Source: DASXZH01 sp036502005
GTDB lineage: Bacteria > Armatimonadota > Fimbriimonadia > Fimbriimonadales > Fimbriimonadaceae
Assembly (NCBI GenBank): GCA_036502005.1
Contig: DASXZH010000039.1
Coordinates: forward strand, 62,001 to 126,000
Reading direction: 5' to 3'
Length of the DNA: 64,000 nucleotides
Of the stretch, positions 9,140 through 17,594 are shown in pieces. The notes beneath the pieces are model-generated. The model made no database searches and had not been told where the DNA came from. It worked only from the letters and a program-made list of their open reading frames with translations. The translations under genes and the position numbers were made by a program. Within the stretch, counting starts at the first letter, position 1. Every line of letters starts with the position of its first letter.

Positions 9140-10606
9140 CTAAACGAGGGTCCACATGTAAATCATTCCTTCGGCATCTGCCGTTATAGCGATGTCGGAA
9201 GTTTCACCGAACAAGGTGCGCGTCACCGCCAGATTGTGCTTTTTCAATATAGCTAGCGTTGTTCCTTTCCGAACCGAACAAACGTGGGATGTCTTGTCAT
9301 AGCTTCCGGAGATAAACCGTAGACCGTCCGGCGAAAAGGAAACCGAACGCACGATGTCGTCATGTGGCTTCACTTCGGTTACTAACTCTCCGTCCTTCAA
9401 CTTCCAGATCCGAATCGAGCCATCGAAGCTTCCGGTTAGGAGCAACTCTTCCTGAGGAGCAAGAGCCATGCTGAAAACGGCCCCCGCATTCGTTAAGTGA
9501 GCAATCTCCCGATGAGAGTTAAGATCCCAGATCCGAAGCCCGTCTGTGCTTCCTGAAAACCCAGTGGAGCCGTCACGAGTCATGGTCACGGCCTTGACTG
9601 CACCGGCAGGTATCGGCAAAGTGTGGATGAGATCTCCTGCCTCAATGTCAAGAATACGAAGACACTTATTCGCGTCGCCAGTTAGGATTCGACCCGATTT
9701 TCGGGACACAGCGATAGCGTTAGTGCCGCTTCCTGTTCCTGGTAAGGTTTTCACCTGTGCCATACGAGTTGGATCCCACACTTTGATATTTCCCTCCCAG
9801 TCAGAGGAGTAAACGTGACCAGAACCATCCCAAGCTAAATCAGATACAACATGTGAGGATTGAGTTGCTCCCGAATGTCCGATGAGCTTCGATAAAACCT
9901 TCCTACGTCTTACGTCCCGGAAAACGATGCTTCCATCCCAGCCTCCGCTGATAAGATGCCCCCTATCGGGCAAATAAACCAAGCTTTCTACAGGGTCCGA
10001 TTGCGTGGCGATAGCAGTTGGGACAGGGGAGAGTTTCCTGTCGCGGAGTTCTATGATCGGGAGTTCAGTACTAGAATTGGCTTCAATTTCTGGGCTAGGT
10101 GATAAAACTCGAACGTCGCCAATTTTTGGCTTTATGGTACCTTCGGGTTGTGCAATCGATTCGGGCTTGGCTTCTTCCTTTAGGTCGCGGTCTTGTTCGG
10201 TTGCAAGGTCAGTGAGGCACTGCGCGACAAAGGCTGCAAGGCGTCTACGATCTGACTTGTACGGCTCGTTATAGGCAACAATCCATTGGGCGTCTATCAT
10301 ATAAACATCCAAGCCCTCCTTCGGAGCTACATCCTCTAAGAAGATAGGCAGAAGCACTTTCTTGCGATAAACCGACAACATTACTTCGCGTTTGACGAAA
10401 TCGGAGTTGTTAGCAGCGTTTGAAAGCATGATTATTGAGAGCTTGGCATTGGCTATGGCTGACGAAGCTCGTTGAGCCCAGTCGCCATATCTCACGTCCC
10501 TCTTTGCAAGGAAGCATAAGGTCCCCAGGGCTTCCAGGTGCACGCACAATTCATTCGCTTGTTCGATATCTTCGTCGGCGTAGCTTATGAAGATGTCCCT
10601 GTTCAT
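9140..10606 (-). CDS. TIR domain-WD40 repeat protein
   Basis: A 488-residue two-part protein. Residues 1-135 form a TIR domain: DIFISYADED at the start, RDVRYGDW, and a glutamate at about residue 74 in FVKREVMLSV. That position corresponds to the NADase glutamate of enzymatically active TIR domains. A linker rich in P, E and S leads to about seven WD40 repeats (residues ~215-488), with SGGWDGSIVF, SSDWEGNIKVWD, TGSFDGSIRIWKL and SGSYDKTSHV. Bacterial TIR domains often deplete NAD+ or make signalling nucleotides in immunity, and WD40 propellers serve as sensors or scaffolds. An ATG at 10606 is preferred over a TTG three codons upstream. It is first in the leftward set. Confidence 0.85.
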   Translation of the reverse strand: MNRDIFISYADEDIEQANELCVHLEALGTLCFLAKRDVRYGDWAQRASSAIANAKLSIIMLSNAANNSDFVKREVMLSVYRKKVLLPIFLEDVAPKEGLDVYMIDAQWIVAYNEPYKSDRRRLAAFVAQCLTDLATEQDRDLKEEAKPESIAQPEGTIKPKIGDVRVLSPSPEIEANSSTELPIIELRDRKLSPVPTAIATQSDPVESLVYLPDRGHLISGGWDGSIVFRDVRRRKVLSKLIGHSGATQSSHVVSDLAWDGSGHVYSSDWEGNIKVWDPTRMAQVKTLPGTGSGTNAIAVSRKSGRILTGDANKCLRILDIEAGDLIHTLPIPAGAVKAVTMTRDGSTGFSGSTDGLRIWDLNSHREIAHLTNAGAVFSMALAPQEELLLTGSFDGSIRIWKLKDGELVTEVKPHDDIVRSVSFSPDGLRFISGSYDKTSHVCSVRKGTTLAILKKHNLAVTRTLFGETSDIAITADAEGMIYMWTLV

Positions 10607-10753
10607 CGACTTCAATCTTAGCAGAAAATAAAAACGTTACAAAGTGCGTATCGTTAAAAAACTTTTTAATAGAATAGGCCTGGCTACTATACTTTTTTTC
10701 GCAAACGATGTAAGATTAGGAAGGAGCTAAGTTCTGCTCCTATCATAATTAAA
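10607..10753. promoter_or_regulatory. Divergent control region with leader hairpin
   Basis: The 147-base A/T-rich gap between the two divergent gene sets must hold both promoters. A TATACT box at 10688-10693 could serve the rightward set; no good -35 is seen. A hairpin AGGAGC (10722-10727) / GCTCCT (10736-10741) hides the only strong Shine-Dalgarno-like sequence. No ribosome-binding site is visible right before the ATG at 10754. This could be a simple control point for the rightward genes. The assignment is by eye only. Confidence 0.4.
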
Positions 10754-12901
10754 ATGGCTAAGATTGGAATTGATCTAGGAACGACCAACTGTGTCGTGGC
10801 GCACTTTGTGGGTCCAAATGCTGAGACCATTCCTGTCGCTGGCTCACCCACAATGCCTTCGGTGGTCTCCGTAGATCAGCAGGAACGAGTCATTATTGGC
10901 ACGCAAGCCAAGAATAGGGCAATTGCCTTTCCCCAACGCACAATAGTGGCTTCGAAACGGCGTATAGGCGACGGAACAACTACCTATACAATCGGAAAGA
11001 GCACTTTTACCCCGATCGATGTGGCAAAGCTATTGCTCAAAGAGCTAAAGAAGGCGGCCGAAGACTTCCTAGGCGAACCCGTCGACGGGGCCGTTGTTAC
11101 CGTACCTGCTTATTTTAATCTGAACCAAAAGACAGATACGGGGGAAGCGATCCGTGAAGCAGGGATCGAACTAATTCATTTGCTCACTGAGCCCGAGGCG
11201 GCCGCGATTAGCTACGCGATTGATCGGAAAGTCAATCAGACGTTGATGGTATACGATCTCGGAGGCGGTACATTTGACATAACGATACTTAAGGTTGTTC
11301 ACGATGAGTTCCGAACGATCGCTATCAACGGCGACACACGACTGGGCGGTTACGATTTCGACCGCGACCTGACTCGGTTCTTGGCTGAACATATTGAAGG
11401 ATGTAACGAAGAGGACCGTGCGGCACTCATCGCTTATCTAAACTCCGAAGGATCAGGCAGCGCTGTTGAGGACGCCCTTGCTCCGATCGCTGCACAGCGG
11501 CTTATTGAACAAGCTGAGCGAACAAAAATCGAGCTGGGCGGGGTGGACAATACCGAAGTTTTGATCTCCGATATTATCGGGGGTTCGCTTCAGTTGACAG
11601 TCGATCAAAACGATCTTAAGCGAATTATTAAGCCTTATATCGAAAATACTATTGCCCTTTGTAAGGAAACGTTATTCCAGGCCGATTTGACAGCGGCCGA
11701 TATCGACAAAATCCTGCTGGTCGGCGGATCAACCAAACTGCGTTTTGTACAAGAAATGCTTTCGGAAGCGATCAAGCCGCCCTGGGTCTCAACCAAAGTT
11801 GACGAAGCGGTGGCACTCGGGGCAGCAATAGTGGCCGCAGCGACCGGTATTGAAGGGTCTGGGAAAGAAGGCATGACCGGGACATTGCCCGCGATGGCAG
11901 GCACTTTGCCTAAGACTATAACGCTAAAGCCAATCACGTCGCATGACCTTGGAGTCCTGGTTGAGGAAGACGGAGATGACGACTTCTTCAGTGTGATCCT
12001 GCCGAAAGGCTCAGAAATACCAGCGACCGTAACCAGCCTCTACAAAACCGCTTCAGACGACCAACGACAGGTGCAAGTGCTGGTGTTTCAGGGCGAATCA
12101 AAAAGCTGCACCGATAACGAATTCATTGGTGGGTTTATCCTAGATGGAATCCCGCCCCTTCCACAAGGTGAAGCGAAAATAGACGTTCGATTCCACCTCA
12201 GCAAGAACGACTTGCTAGAAGTTTCGGCCACATGCGGCGATGCAAATCAGACCGTGCAGTTGAATCCTACCAGGATTGGCGACATGGCGACATTCCTTAA
12301 TGCGACCTCTAAAAGCGCTGAGGTGGTCTTTTTGATTGACACCTCCGGCAGTATGTCCGGCGAACTCCAGGCCGTTAAGAACGGGGTGCAGCAGTTCGCC
12401 GATAGCATAGATGAAGGAGGCGTACAGTGTAACGTTGGCGTCATGACGTTCGCCATCTCCTCTAATTACAAGTGGAAGACAATTCCGCCTATGAACGCGG
12501 GAGACCTGGTGCGGAACTCCGATTTTCAAAGCCTTAAGATCGGCCAGTTGGGTTATGGAGGGTGCTACATAGGAGATCATGACAGCATCCGCGTGATCGG
12601 AGCTCTTTGCGACACTTTCCGGCCCGATCGTGAAAAAGTCGCTGTGCTGATCAGTGATGAGACATGCGCTAGTCCGGATAAGGCAGATCTCATTGCAATT
12701 CAAAACTTACTGTCGGCCAATCGAGTGAAACTGTTCGTGTTGGGCGTGCAGAACTCGGGAAGCCACAGAACGCTAGCTGAGGCGACTGGCGGATCCTTTT
12801 GGGATATTTCGAAAGTTCGCAAGGGGACCAACGTGGACTTTGACGAAGTGTTAGATTCAATCGCCGCAGAGATCTGCGGCCTTGTCGCAGTTAGGAGTTA
12901 G
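10754..12901 (+). CDS. Hsp70-vWA fusion protein
   Basis: A 715-residue fusion. The ATPase domain (about 1-380) has GIDLGTTN (5-12), lysine 68 in ASKRRIG, LLTEPEAAA, DLGGGTFD (about 169-176) and LLVGGSTK. A substrate-binding beta domain follows (about 395-510; SHDLGVLVEE to DLLEVSATC). The helical lid of normal Hsp70 is absent; in its place residues ~523-710 form a von Willebrand A domain with an intact MIDAS start, FLIDTSGSMS. vWA domains bind partners through a metal ion. This is the first gene of the rightward set. I infer a chaperone-like switch with a protein-capture domain in place of its lid. Confidence 0.9.
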   Translation: MAKIGIDLGTTNCVVAHFVGPNAETIPVAGSPTMPSVVSVDQQERVIIGTQAKNRAIAFPQRTIVASKRRIGDGTTTYTIGKSTFTPIDVAKLLLKELKKAAEDFLGEPVDGAVVTVPAYFNLNQKTDTGEAIREAGIELIHLLTEPEAAAISYAIDRKVNQTLMVYDLGGGTFDITILKVVHDEFRTIAINGDTRLGGYDFDRDLTRFLAEHIEGCNEEDRAALIAYLNSEGSGSAVEDALAPIAAQRLIEQAERTKIELGGVDNTEVLISDIIGGSLQLTVDQNDLKRIIKPYIENTIALCKETLFQADLTAADIDKILLVGGSTKLRFVQEMLSEAIKPPWVSTKVDEAVALGAAIVAAATGIEGSGKEGMTGTLPAMAGTLPKTITLKPITSHDLGVLVEEDGDDDFFSVILPKGSEIPATVTSLYKTASDDQRQVQVLVFQGESKSCTDNEFIGGFILDGIPPLPQGEAKIDVRFHLSKNDLLEVSATCGDANQTVQLNPTRIGDMATFLNATSKSAEVVFLIDTSGSMSGELQAVKNGVQQFADSIDEGGVQCNVGVMTFAISSNYKWKTIPPMNAGDLVRNSDFQSLKIGQLGYGGCYIGDHDSIRVIGALCDTFRPDREKVAVLISDETCASPDKADLIAIQNLLSANRVKLFVLGVQNSGSHRTLAEATGGSFWDISKVRKGTNVDFDEVLDSIAAEICGLVAVRS

Positions 12902-12902
12902 G

Positions 12903-14474
12903 ATGGAAGATACGGCTATTGCACCAAAAGAAAGTCCATATTATTACGGAATAGACCTCGGAACCTCAAACTCAGCAATCTGCTGTTACAGAGAGGGCGA
13001 TGTGTTCGTGCTCAAGCTCGACAGTCAAGATACGATGCCGTCAGTCGTTCAAATCGATTCGAAAGGTGAGGTCATCGTCGGTCGTCAGGCCTTAAACCGA
13101 GCTTTGATAGAACCAGAGCGAACCATTCAATCGATTAAACGAAAGATTGGCACACCGGCAGTTGTCGAGGTGGATGGTAAGTCCTATTCGCCAGTGGACA
13201 TTTCGGCCATGATCCTTGGAAAGCTAGTCGCGCTAGCGGAAGAAGGCTCCGACGGGCGAACAAATGGCCGCCCGACACAGGCCGTGATTTGCGTTCCCGC
13301 AAACTTTACAGATAACCAAAAGGACGACACGAAAAAAGCAGCCGAACAAGCTGGGCTCAACGTCATCGCATTACTGGCAGAACCTGTTAGTGCGTCTATC
13401 GCCTATGCGTCGGGTGGCAAGATCAAGCAAACGATTCTCGTTTATGATCTAGGAGGTGGGACATTTGATGTTTCCGTCTTGGCCGCTTCAAATTCGGGAG
13501 AAGATAATGGCATTGGTTTAAAGGTAATGGGAAAAAGCGGGCGCCCCGAACTAGGCGGCGACGACTTTGATGCATTCATCATGAAGCTCATCGGGGCAAA
13601 GCTTCAGGAACAATGCGGTTTCGATGTTCTAACAACTCCTGTTCACGAAGAGATTTCAACGAGCAAGCTTAATCGCGCCCGGCAGGGTATAAAAACCGCT
13701 GCGACTCTGGCAAAGCACGCTCTGTCCACGACGGAAACTACTCCCATCGACTTGACGGATCTGTTAGAAGATGGTGAGGGGAACGTCTTTAGCGTTGAGT
13801 TCGAACTCACTCGGAAGGAGTTCGAAGATGGAACCCGAGATTTAGTCGACGCCACGATCGCTCCGATAAACGAAGCGCTCGAAGAGGCAGGGTTGGTTAT
13901 AACCGATATCGACAAGATAGTTCTTGTTGGCGGATCGACCAAGATGCCGATCATTCGCGAGCGTTTAGCCGAGCTCCTTGGAAAGGAGCCGTGGGCCAAT
14001 TTTGATGTCGATACAGCTGTTGCGCAGGGAGCAGCAATCTACGCGCATGATTGTAGTCTGCCGAGCCAGATACCCATCGAAGAGAAGGTCACTCACTTTC
14101 TTGGCATTGAAACACAAGGCGGGGATTTCGACTGCATTATTGAAAAGGGAATTGTGATACCAGTTGGGTCTACTGTAATCGGTAGCCGAACTTATCAAAA
14201 TGCAGTGGACAACACGCCAAGCGTTATCATCCGCGTTTATCAAACGAATCAGCCGATTTCGACTGTCCGCCAGCCAGAGATAGTGTCACCGGCGCCAGAA
14301 TCGATTTCGTCTATGCAACTTTCGCGAATAGGCGAGTTCAATATTGATATTCCGAAGCGACCGGCCGGAGAAGTTCAGATTGATGTGGAGTTCGAGATTG
14401 ATCAGCACAACCTGTTGACCGTGTCTGCCAGCACAGATTGCGGCACCAAGGAACTAGTGATTCACAGAAACTAG
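12903..14474 (+). CDS. Lidless Hsp70-like ATPase
   Basis: About 523 residues. An ATG at 12903, one base after the previous stop and preceded by GGAG, is preferred over an upstream TTG at 12882 inside the previous gene. The ATPase motifs are GIDLGTSNS (16-24), IKRKIG, LLAEPVSAS, DLGGGTFDVS and VLVGGSTKMP. A short substrate-binding beta domain (HFLGIETQGG to LLTVSAS) ends the protein; there is no helical lid. It is followed one base later by the GrpE-like gene. Lidless Hsp70s may bind a fixed partner rather than unfolded chains; this role is inferred. Confidence 0.9.
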   Translation: MEDTAIAPKESPYYYGIDLGTSNSAICCYREGDVFVLKLDSQDTMPSVVQIDSKGEVIVGRQALNRALIEPERTIQSIKRKIGTPAVVEVDGKSYSPVDISAMILGKLVALAEEGSDGRTNGRPTQAVICVPANFTDNQKDDTKKAAEQAGLNVIALLAEPVSASIAYASGGKIKQTILVYDLGGGTFDVSVLAASNSGEDNGIGLKVMGKSGRPELGGDDFDAFIMKLIGAKLQEQCGFDVLTTPVHEEISTSKLNRARQGIKTAATLAKHALSTTETTPIDLTDLLEDGEGNVFSVEFELTRKEFEDGTRDLVDATIAPINEALEEAGLVITDIDKIVLVGGSTKMPIIRERLAELLGKEPWANFDVDTAVAQGAAIYAHDCSLPSQIPIEEKVTHFLGIETQGGDFDCIIEKGIVIPVGSTVIGSRTYQNAVDNTPSVIIRVYQTNQPISTVRQPEIVSPAPESISSMQLSRIGEFNIDIPKRPAGEVQIDVEFEIDQHNLLTVSASTDCGTKELVIHRN

Positions 14475-14475
14475 G

Positions 14476-16086
14476 ATGGCACGGCGATCCCTTCAGCGTT
14501 GGTTTAAAAAGATTTTACGTATAGGTGGACCAAATCCTGAACTGCCTGTCAATCCCGAAAACCCTCAGGGGACGGTGTTGACGGAGGTCAATACTGCGGA
14601 GGTTGCGATGGCTAATGTGACTTCCCCTGAGAGCGACGAACCCGGAAAAATTGCAGCCCCGGTGGATGCCTTGGCTGATACGTCAGAAGCAAATCCTGCC
14701 CTGGCCCCGACTATCTCCGAGACTCCCGAACCCGTGGAATGCAACATATCAGATTTTGCCATGAAAGGCGTTACCGCCGTCGGCCCCGCCGAAGATTGTT
14801 CAGAAATAGCGGTGTTGCCACATGTAGAAAAGGGAGTTTCGGCAACTTTGGAAGACTCCGAGAGCGGAACAAGATTCGCCGCGAGTGGCGGCAATGAACC
14901 CGTAATATATGACATTCAGAGCGGAGCTGCAAAGATCACAACGGAATTGGAAAGCGGATCTGTTGCCCCTGAAACGGTATTTGACGAGCCAGATTCAGCC
15001 CCGGATGCCCACAACCCAGAACTCGAGCCGATTGAAGATCCTACTCCGGCGGCAGCAATAGACTCCGGCACCGACATTTCAGATGGAATCGTGGCGCTCG
15101 CCCCAACACAGGAGATTGAAGGTTCTGGAGCATCAACCGACTTCCCTATTTCCACTTCTGCCGAAACATTGGCCACTGTCGAGGACGAAATCTCCAGGGT
15201 GGAAACGCCGGCTGCGCCCGTTGCGCTAACAGAGCAGCAGTTCGAAGGTCTCGTAATCAAAGACCTCGAAAGGCTTGAGAGCTACCTCGAGCAATTCGGA
15301 CGTATGCTTTGCGACTGCCAGTATTGGGACGAGACGTGGGCCAACGTGATCGCGGTTTGGCCTCTGGTGTGTGAGAAATCTCTTGCCGCCATCGACGACG
15401 CTCACGAACTTTATGTACAAACTAAGGACGAGACGATTCAGCAATTGCTAGCTTCTCGCGATAACTCGCTCGGAATTCTTAGACGGATGGTCGAAAGGAG
15501 CAATGAGGCAACGGCGGTGGGAGATCAGTGCACGTATGAAGGGCCAGTTGCAGAGACGTTGAAGTCTGCAGTTGGTCAAACGATTCCGGCAACGGTTGAC
15601 GACGCCGAAGAGATACTAAGCAAACTGCAAGCTGAGAGGTGGTCATCTCTTGATGGGATTCGAAATCGAGCCGATTCAGGGCGAAGTTCCTTGCGCTCGT
15701 TCTTAGAACGTCACGTTATAAGAATCCTAGAAGGCATCGAGAGCGGAAGCAAGCATAGCGCTAATCTTGAAAGCTCAGTAGCTGACTCTTCTTTACCCAT
15801 GTTCCAGGAATGGAAGTCTGTGTATAAAAACCTTGGGGCCGGATTAGAACCCATTTACACGGCCGCGAGAATTTCGAAGATCGAAAGCGAGAGGGGCCAA
15901 GCATTTGACGGCAATATTCACGAAGCCATGTCCGCTGAAGAAGACGACCAACTTGAAGACGATGCGATCAAGGAGGTTATGAGCGGTGGCTACTTTCTTG
16001 ACGTGGGCAAGGAAGGGCGCCTCGTTCTAAGATGCGCCGCTGTCGTTGTCGTATCCAATAAGAAACAGGAGTTAGCGGATGCCTGA
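14476..16086 (+). CDS. GrpE-like protein with long acidic disordered N-terminal region
   Basis: A 536-residue protein in two parts. Residues ~20-245 are low-complexity and rich in E, D, A, P, S and T, probably disordered. Residues ~250-470 are largely helical. The last ~63 residues carry a clear GrpE beta-wing pattern: GQAFDGNIHEAMS, a D/E-rich turn, AIKEVMSGGYFLDVG and LVLRCAAVVVVS. It lies between two Hsp70 genes, one base after the first and overlapping the second by 8 bases. I infer an exchange factor for one or both. A basic N-terminus (ARRSLQRWFKKILRI) could touch a membrane or nucleic acid. Confidence 0.7.
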   Translation: MARRSLQRWFKKILRIGGPNPELPVNPENPQGTVLTEVNTAEVAMANVTSPESDEPGKIAAPVDALADTSEANPALAPTISETPEPVECNISDFAMKGVTAVGPAEDCSEIAVLPHVEKGVSATLEDSESGTRFAASGGNEPVIYDIQSGAAKITTELESGSVAPETVFDEPDSAPDAHNPELEPIEDPTPAAAIDSGTDISDGIVALAPTQEIEGSGASTDFPISTSAETLATVEDEISRVETPAAPVALTEQQFEGLVIKDLERLESYLEQFGRMLCDCQYWDETWANVIAVWPLVCEKSLAAIDDAHELYVQTKDETIQQLLASRDNSLGILRRMVERSNEATAVGDQCTYEGPVAETLKSAVGQTIPATVDDAEEILSKLQAERWSSLDGIRNRADSGRSSLRSFLERHVIRILEGIESGSKHSANLESSVADSSLPMFQEWKSVYKNLGAGLEPIYTAARISKIESERGQAFDGNIHEAMSAEEDDQLEDDAIKEVMSGGYFLDVGKEGRLVLRCAAVVVVSNKKQELADA

Positions 16087-17590
16087 GTTTGATAACGAAA
16101 TGCATCCGCTTTTGGGGATCGACCTCGGGACCACGTTTAGCGCAGTTGCCCGCTGGAATGGAACAGGGGCCGAACCCCTCACTAGTTACGAGAATAAGCC
16201 CACGACTCAGTCTGCATTTTATTTAGAACCTGCCACAGGAAACATTAGCATTGGCGACCAGGCATACAAGAAAGGACATTTCAATCCAGACAACGCCAAG
16301 ATAGGCGTCAAAAGAGAAATGGATACCGGCAGCAAGGAACTGAGAATTGGTGGCCGCATATTCACGCCAATCCAGATTTCGGCGGAGATATTGAAGCATT
16401 TGGTTGATGACCAAAAAAGAAAAGTCCCTGGGTTACTTTCCCGTGGCACAGTCGTTACCGTTCCCTATTACTTTAAAGAAAACCAGATTCGGAACACAAA
16501 ATCGGCCGCCGACCTTGCCGACATAAAGTGCGTTTCGGTCCTGGCAGAGCCAATTGCTGCGGCACTGTTAATCGTCATCCGAGAGGTCATGGCCCACCGG
16601 AGCGCCATGAAAGATGAGACGTTTCTCGTCTTTGATTTGGGGGGCGGCACATTTGATCTAACCCTTGGCCGTTTCCTACAAAAAGGAAGCACCGTCCGAT
16701 TTTCGGTGTTGGGAACCGATGGACATGAGCGCCTTGGCGGCATGGATTTTGACCAGAGCTTTGCCGAGTTCTGCATCAAGAAGTCTGGGTTGGATACAAC
16801 AAGGATAGATGCTCTCGATGCTAAAAAGAAGCGCTGCTTTGAGTTCGACAGCTTAATGGTGGCGCGCGAAGTAAAGCATTCTCTTACAACCCACGAGTCT
16901 TATGAGTTTCTGCTATGCAGCCAGGGATCCGGTTTGGATGTTGTCACTGATGTCACGCGAGCGGAATTTGAAACTTGCATCGCCTGCTACCTCGAGAAGA
17001 TCAGTGATGTGATCGACCGTCTCCTCACCACAACCAAGAAAACCAGCAAAGATATCGACCGTGTGATTCTTGTTGGCGGTTCAAGTTTGATTCCGGCGGT
17101 GAGGAATTTAGTCTCCGCTAAAGTGGGTCCCAACAAAACCTGGGGCAATGTAAATCCCCTGCTTTGCGTGGCCGAAGGTGCCGCCGTCTACGCCGCCTAC
17201 CTAGAATCGCCGGCTGCGTTAGGCGGAATAACTCTTGACCTCGAAATTAGAACCGCTCACGCTTTCGGTGTCGAAGCAATCGGAAATCAGTTCGTCACCA
17301 TTATTCCCGCGAACACGCCGCTGAAGGCGGCAAAAGCGGAACGCATTTTTAATCCAAGCCGTGACGAGTTAACGTCATTCGTTCTTAGAGTCTTCCAGGG
17401 CCCCGGCGGCCTCACTAGCGATAGCCGTAATGACCTTATCGGCCAGATTCGGATCGAAGGGCTCACAAAGCGGCCCAGGCTCGATACTGACATACACGTT
17501 ATCTTTGAAGTCACGAGTGAGAATTTACTTAAGGTGCTAGTGATGGCCGATGGACGGAAATGGGAGCATGCGTTCAAGCTTGAGGGGTAG
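16079..17590 (+). CDS. Lidless Hsp70-like ATPase
   Basis: A 503-residue Hsp70 relative. The ATPase domain has GIDLGTTFS (13-21), lysine in GVKREMD, VLAEPIAAALL, DLGGGTFDLT and LVGGSSLIPA. A short substrate-binding beta domain follows (AHAFGVEAIGN to NLLKVLVMADG), and the protein stops without a lid. The ATG start overlaps the end of the GrpE-like gene by 8 bases. It differs enough from the two preceding Hsp70s to suggest old divergence or separate recruitment rather than recent tandem duplication. Its job within the set is unknown. Confidence 0.9.
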   Translation: MPEFDNEMHPLLGIDLGTTFSAVARWNGTGAEPLTSYENKPTTQSAFYLEPATGNISIGDQAYKKGHFNPDNAKIGVKREMDTGSKELRIGGRIFTPIQISAEILKHLVDDQKRKVPGLLSRGTVVTVPYYFKENQIRNTKSAADLADIKCVSVLAEPIAAALLIVIREVMAHRSAMKDETFLVFDLGGGTFDLTLGRFLQKGSTVRFSVLGTDGHERLGGMDFDQSFAEFCIKKSGLDTTRIDALDAKKKRCFEFDSLMVAREVKHSLTTHESYEFLLCSQGSGLDVVTDVTRAEFETCIACYLEKISDVIDRLLTTTKKTSKDIDRVILVGGSSLIPAVRNLVSAKVGPNKTWGNVNPLLCVAEGAAVYAAYLESPAALGGITLDLEIRTAHAFGVEAIGNQFVTIIPANTPLKAAKAERIFNPSRDELTSFVLRVFQGPGGLTSDSRNDLIGQIRIEGLTKRPRLDTDIHVIFEVTSENLLKVLVMADGRKWEHAFKLEG

Positions 17591-17594
17591 GAAA

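Noticed and set aside
10754..17590. Possible housekeeping dnaK-grpE operon
   Set aside because: Three Hsp70s lack the lid, the GrpE-like protein is 536 residues with a divergent wing, and the neighbours are pseudokinase, GTPase-like and TIR genes. A housekeeping operon would carry one full-length DnaK and a canonical DnaJ.
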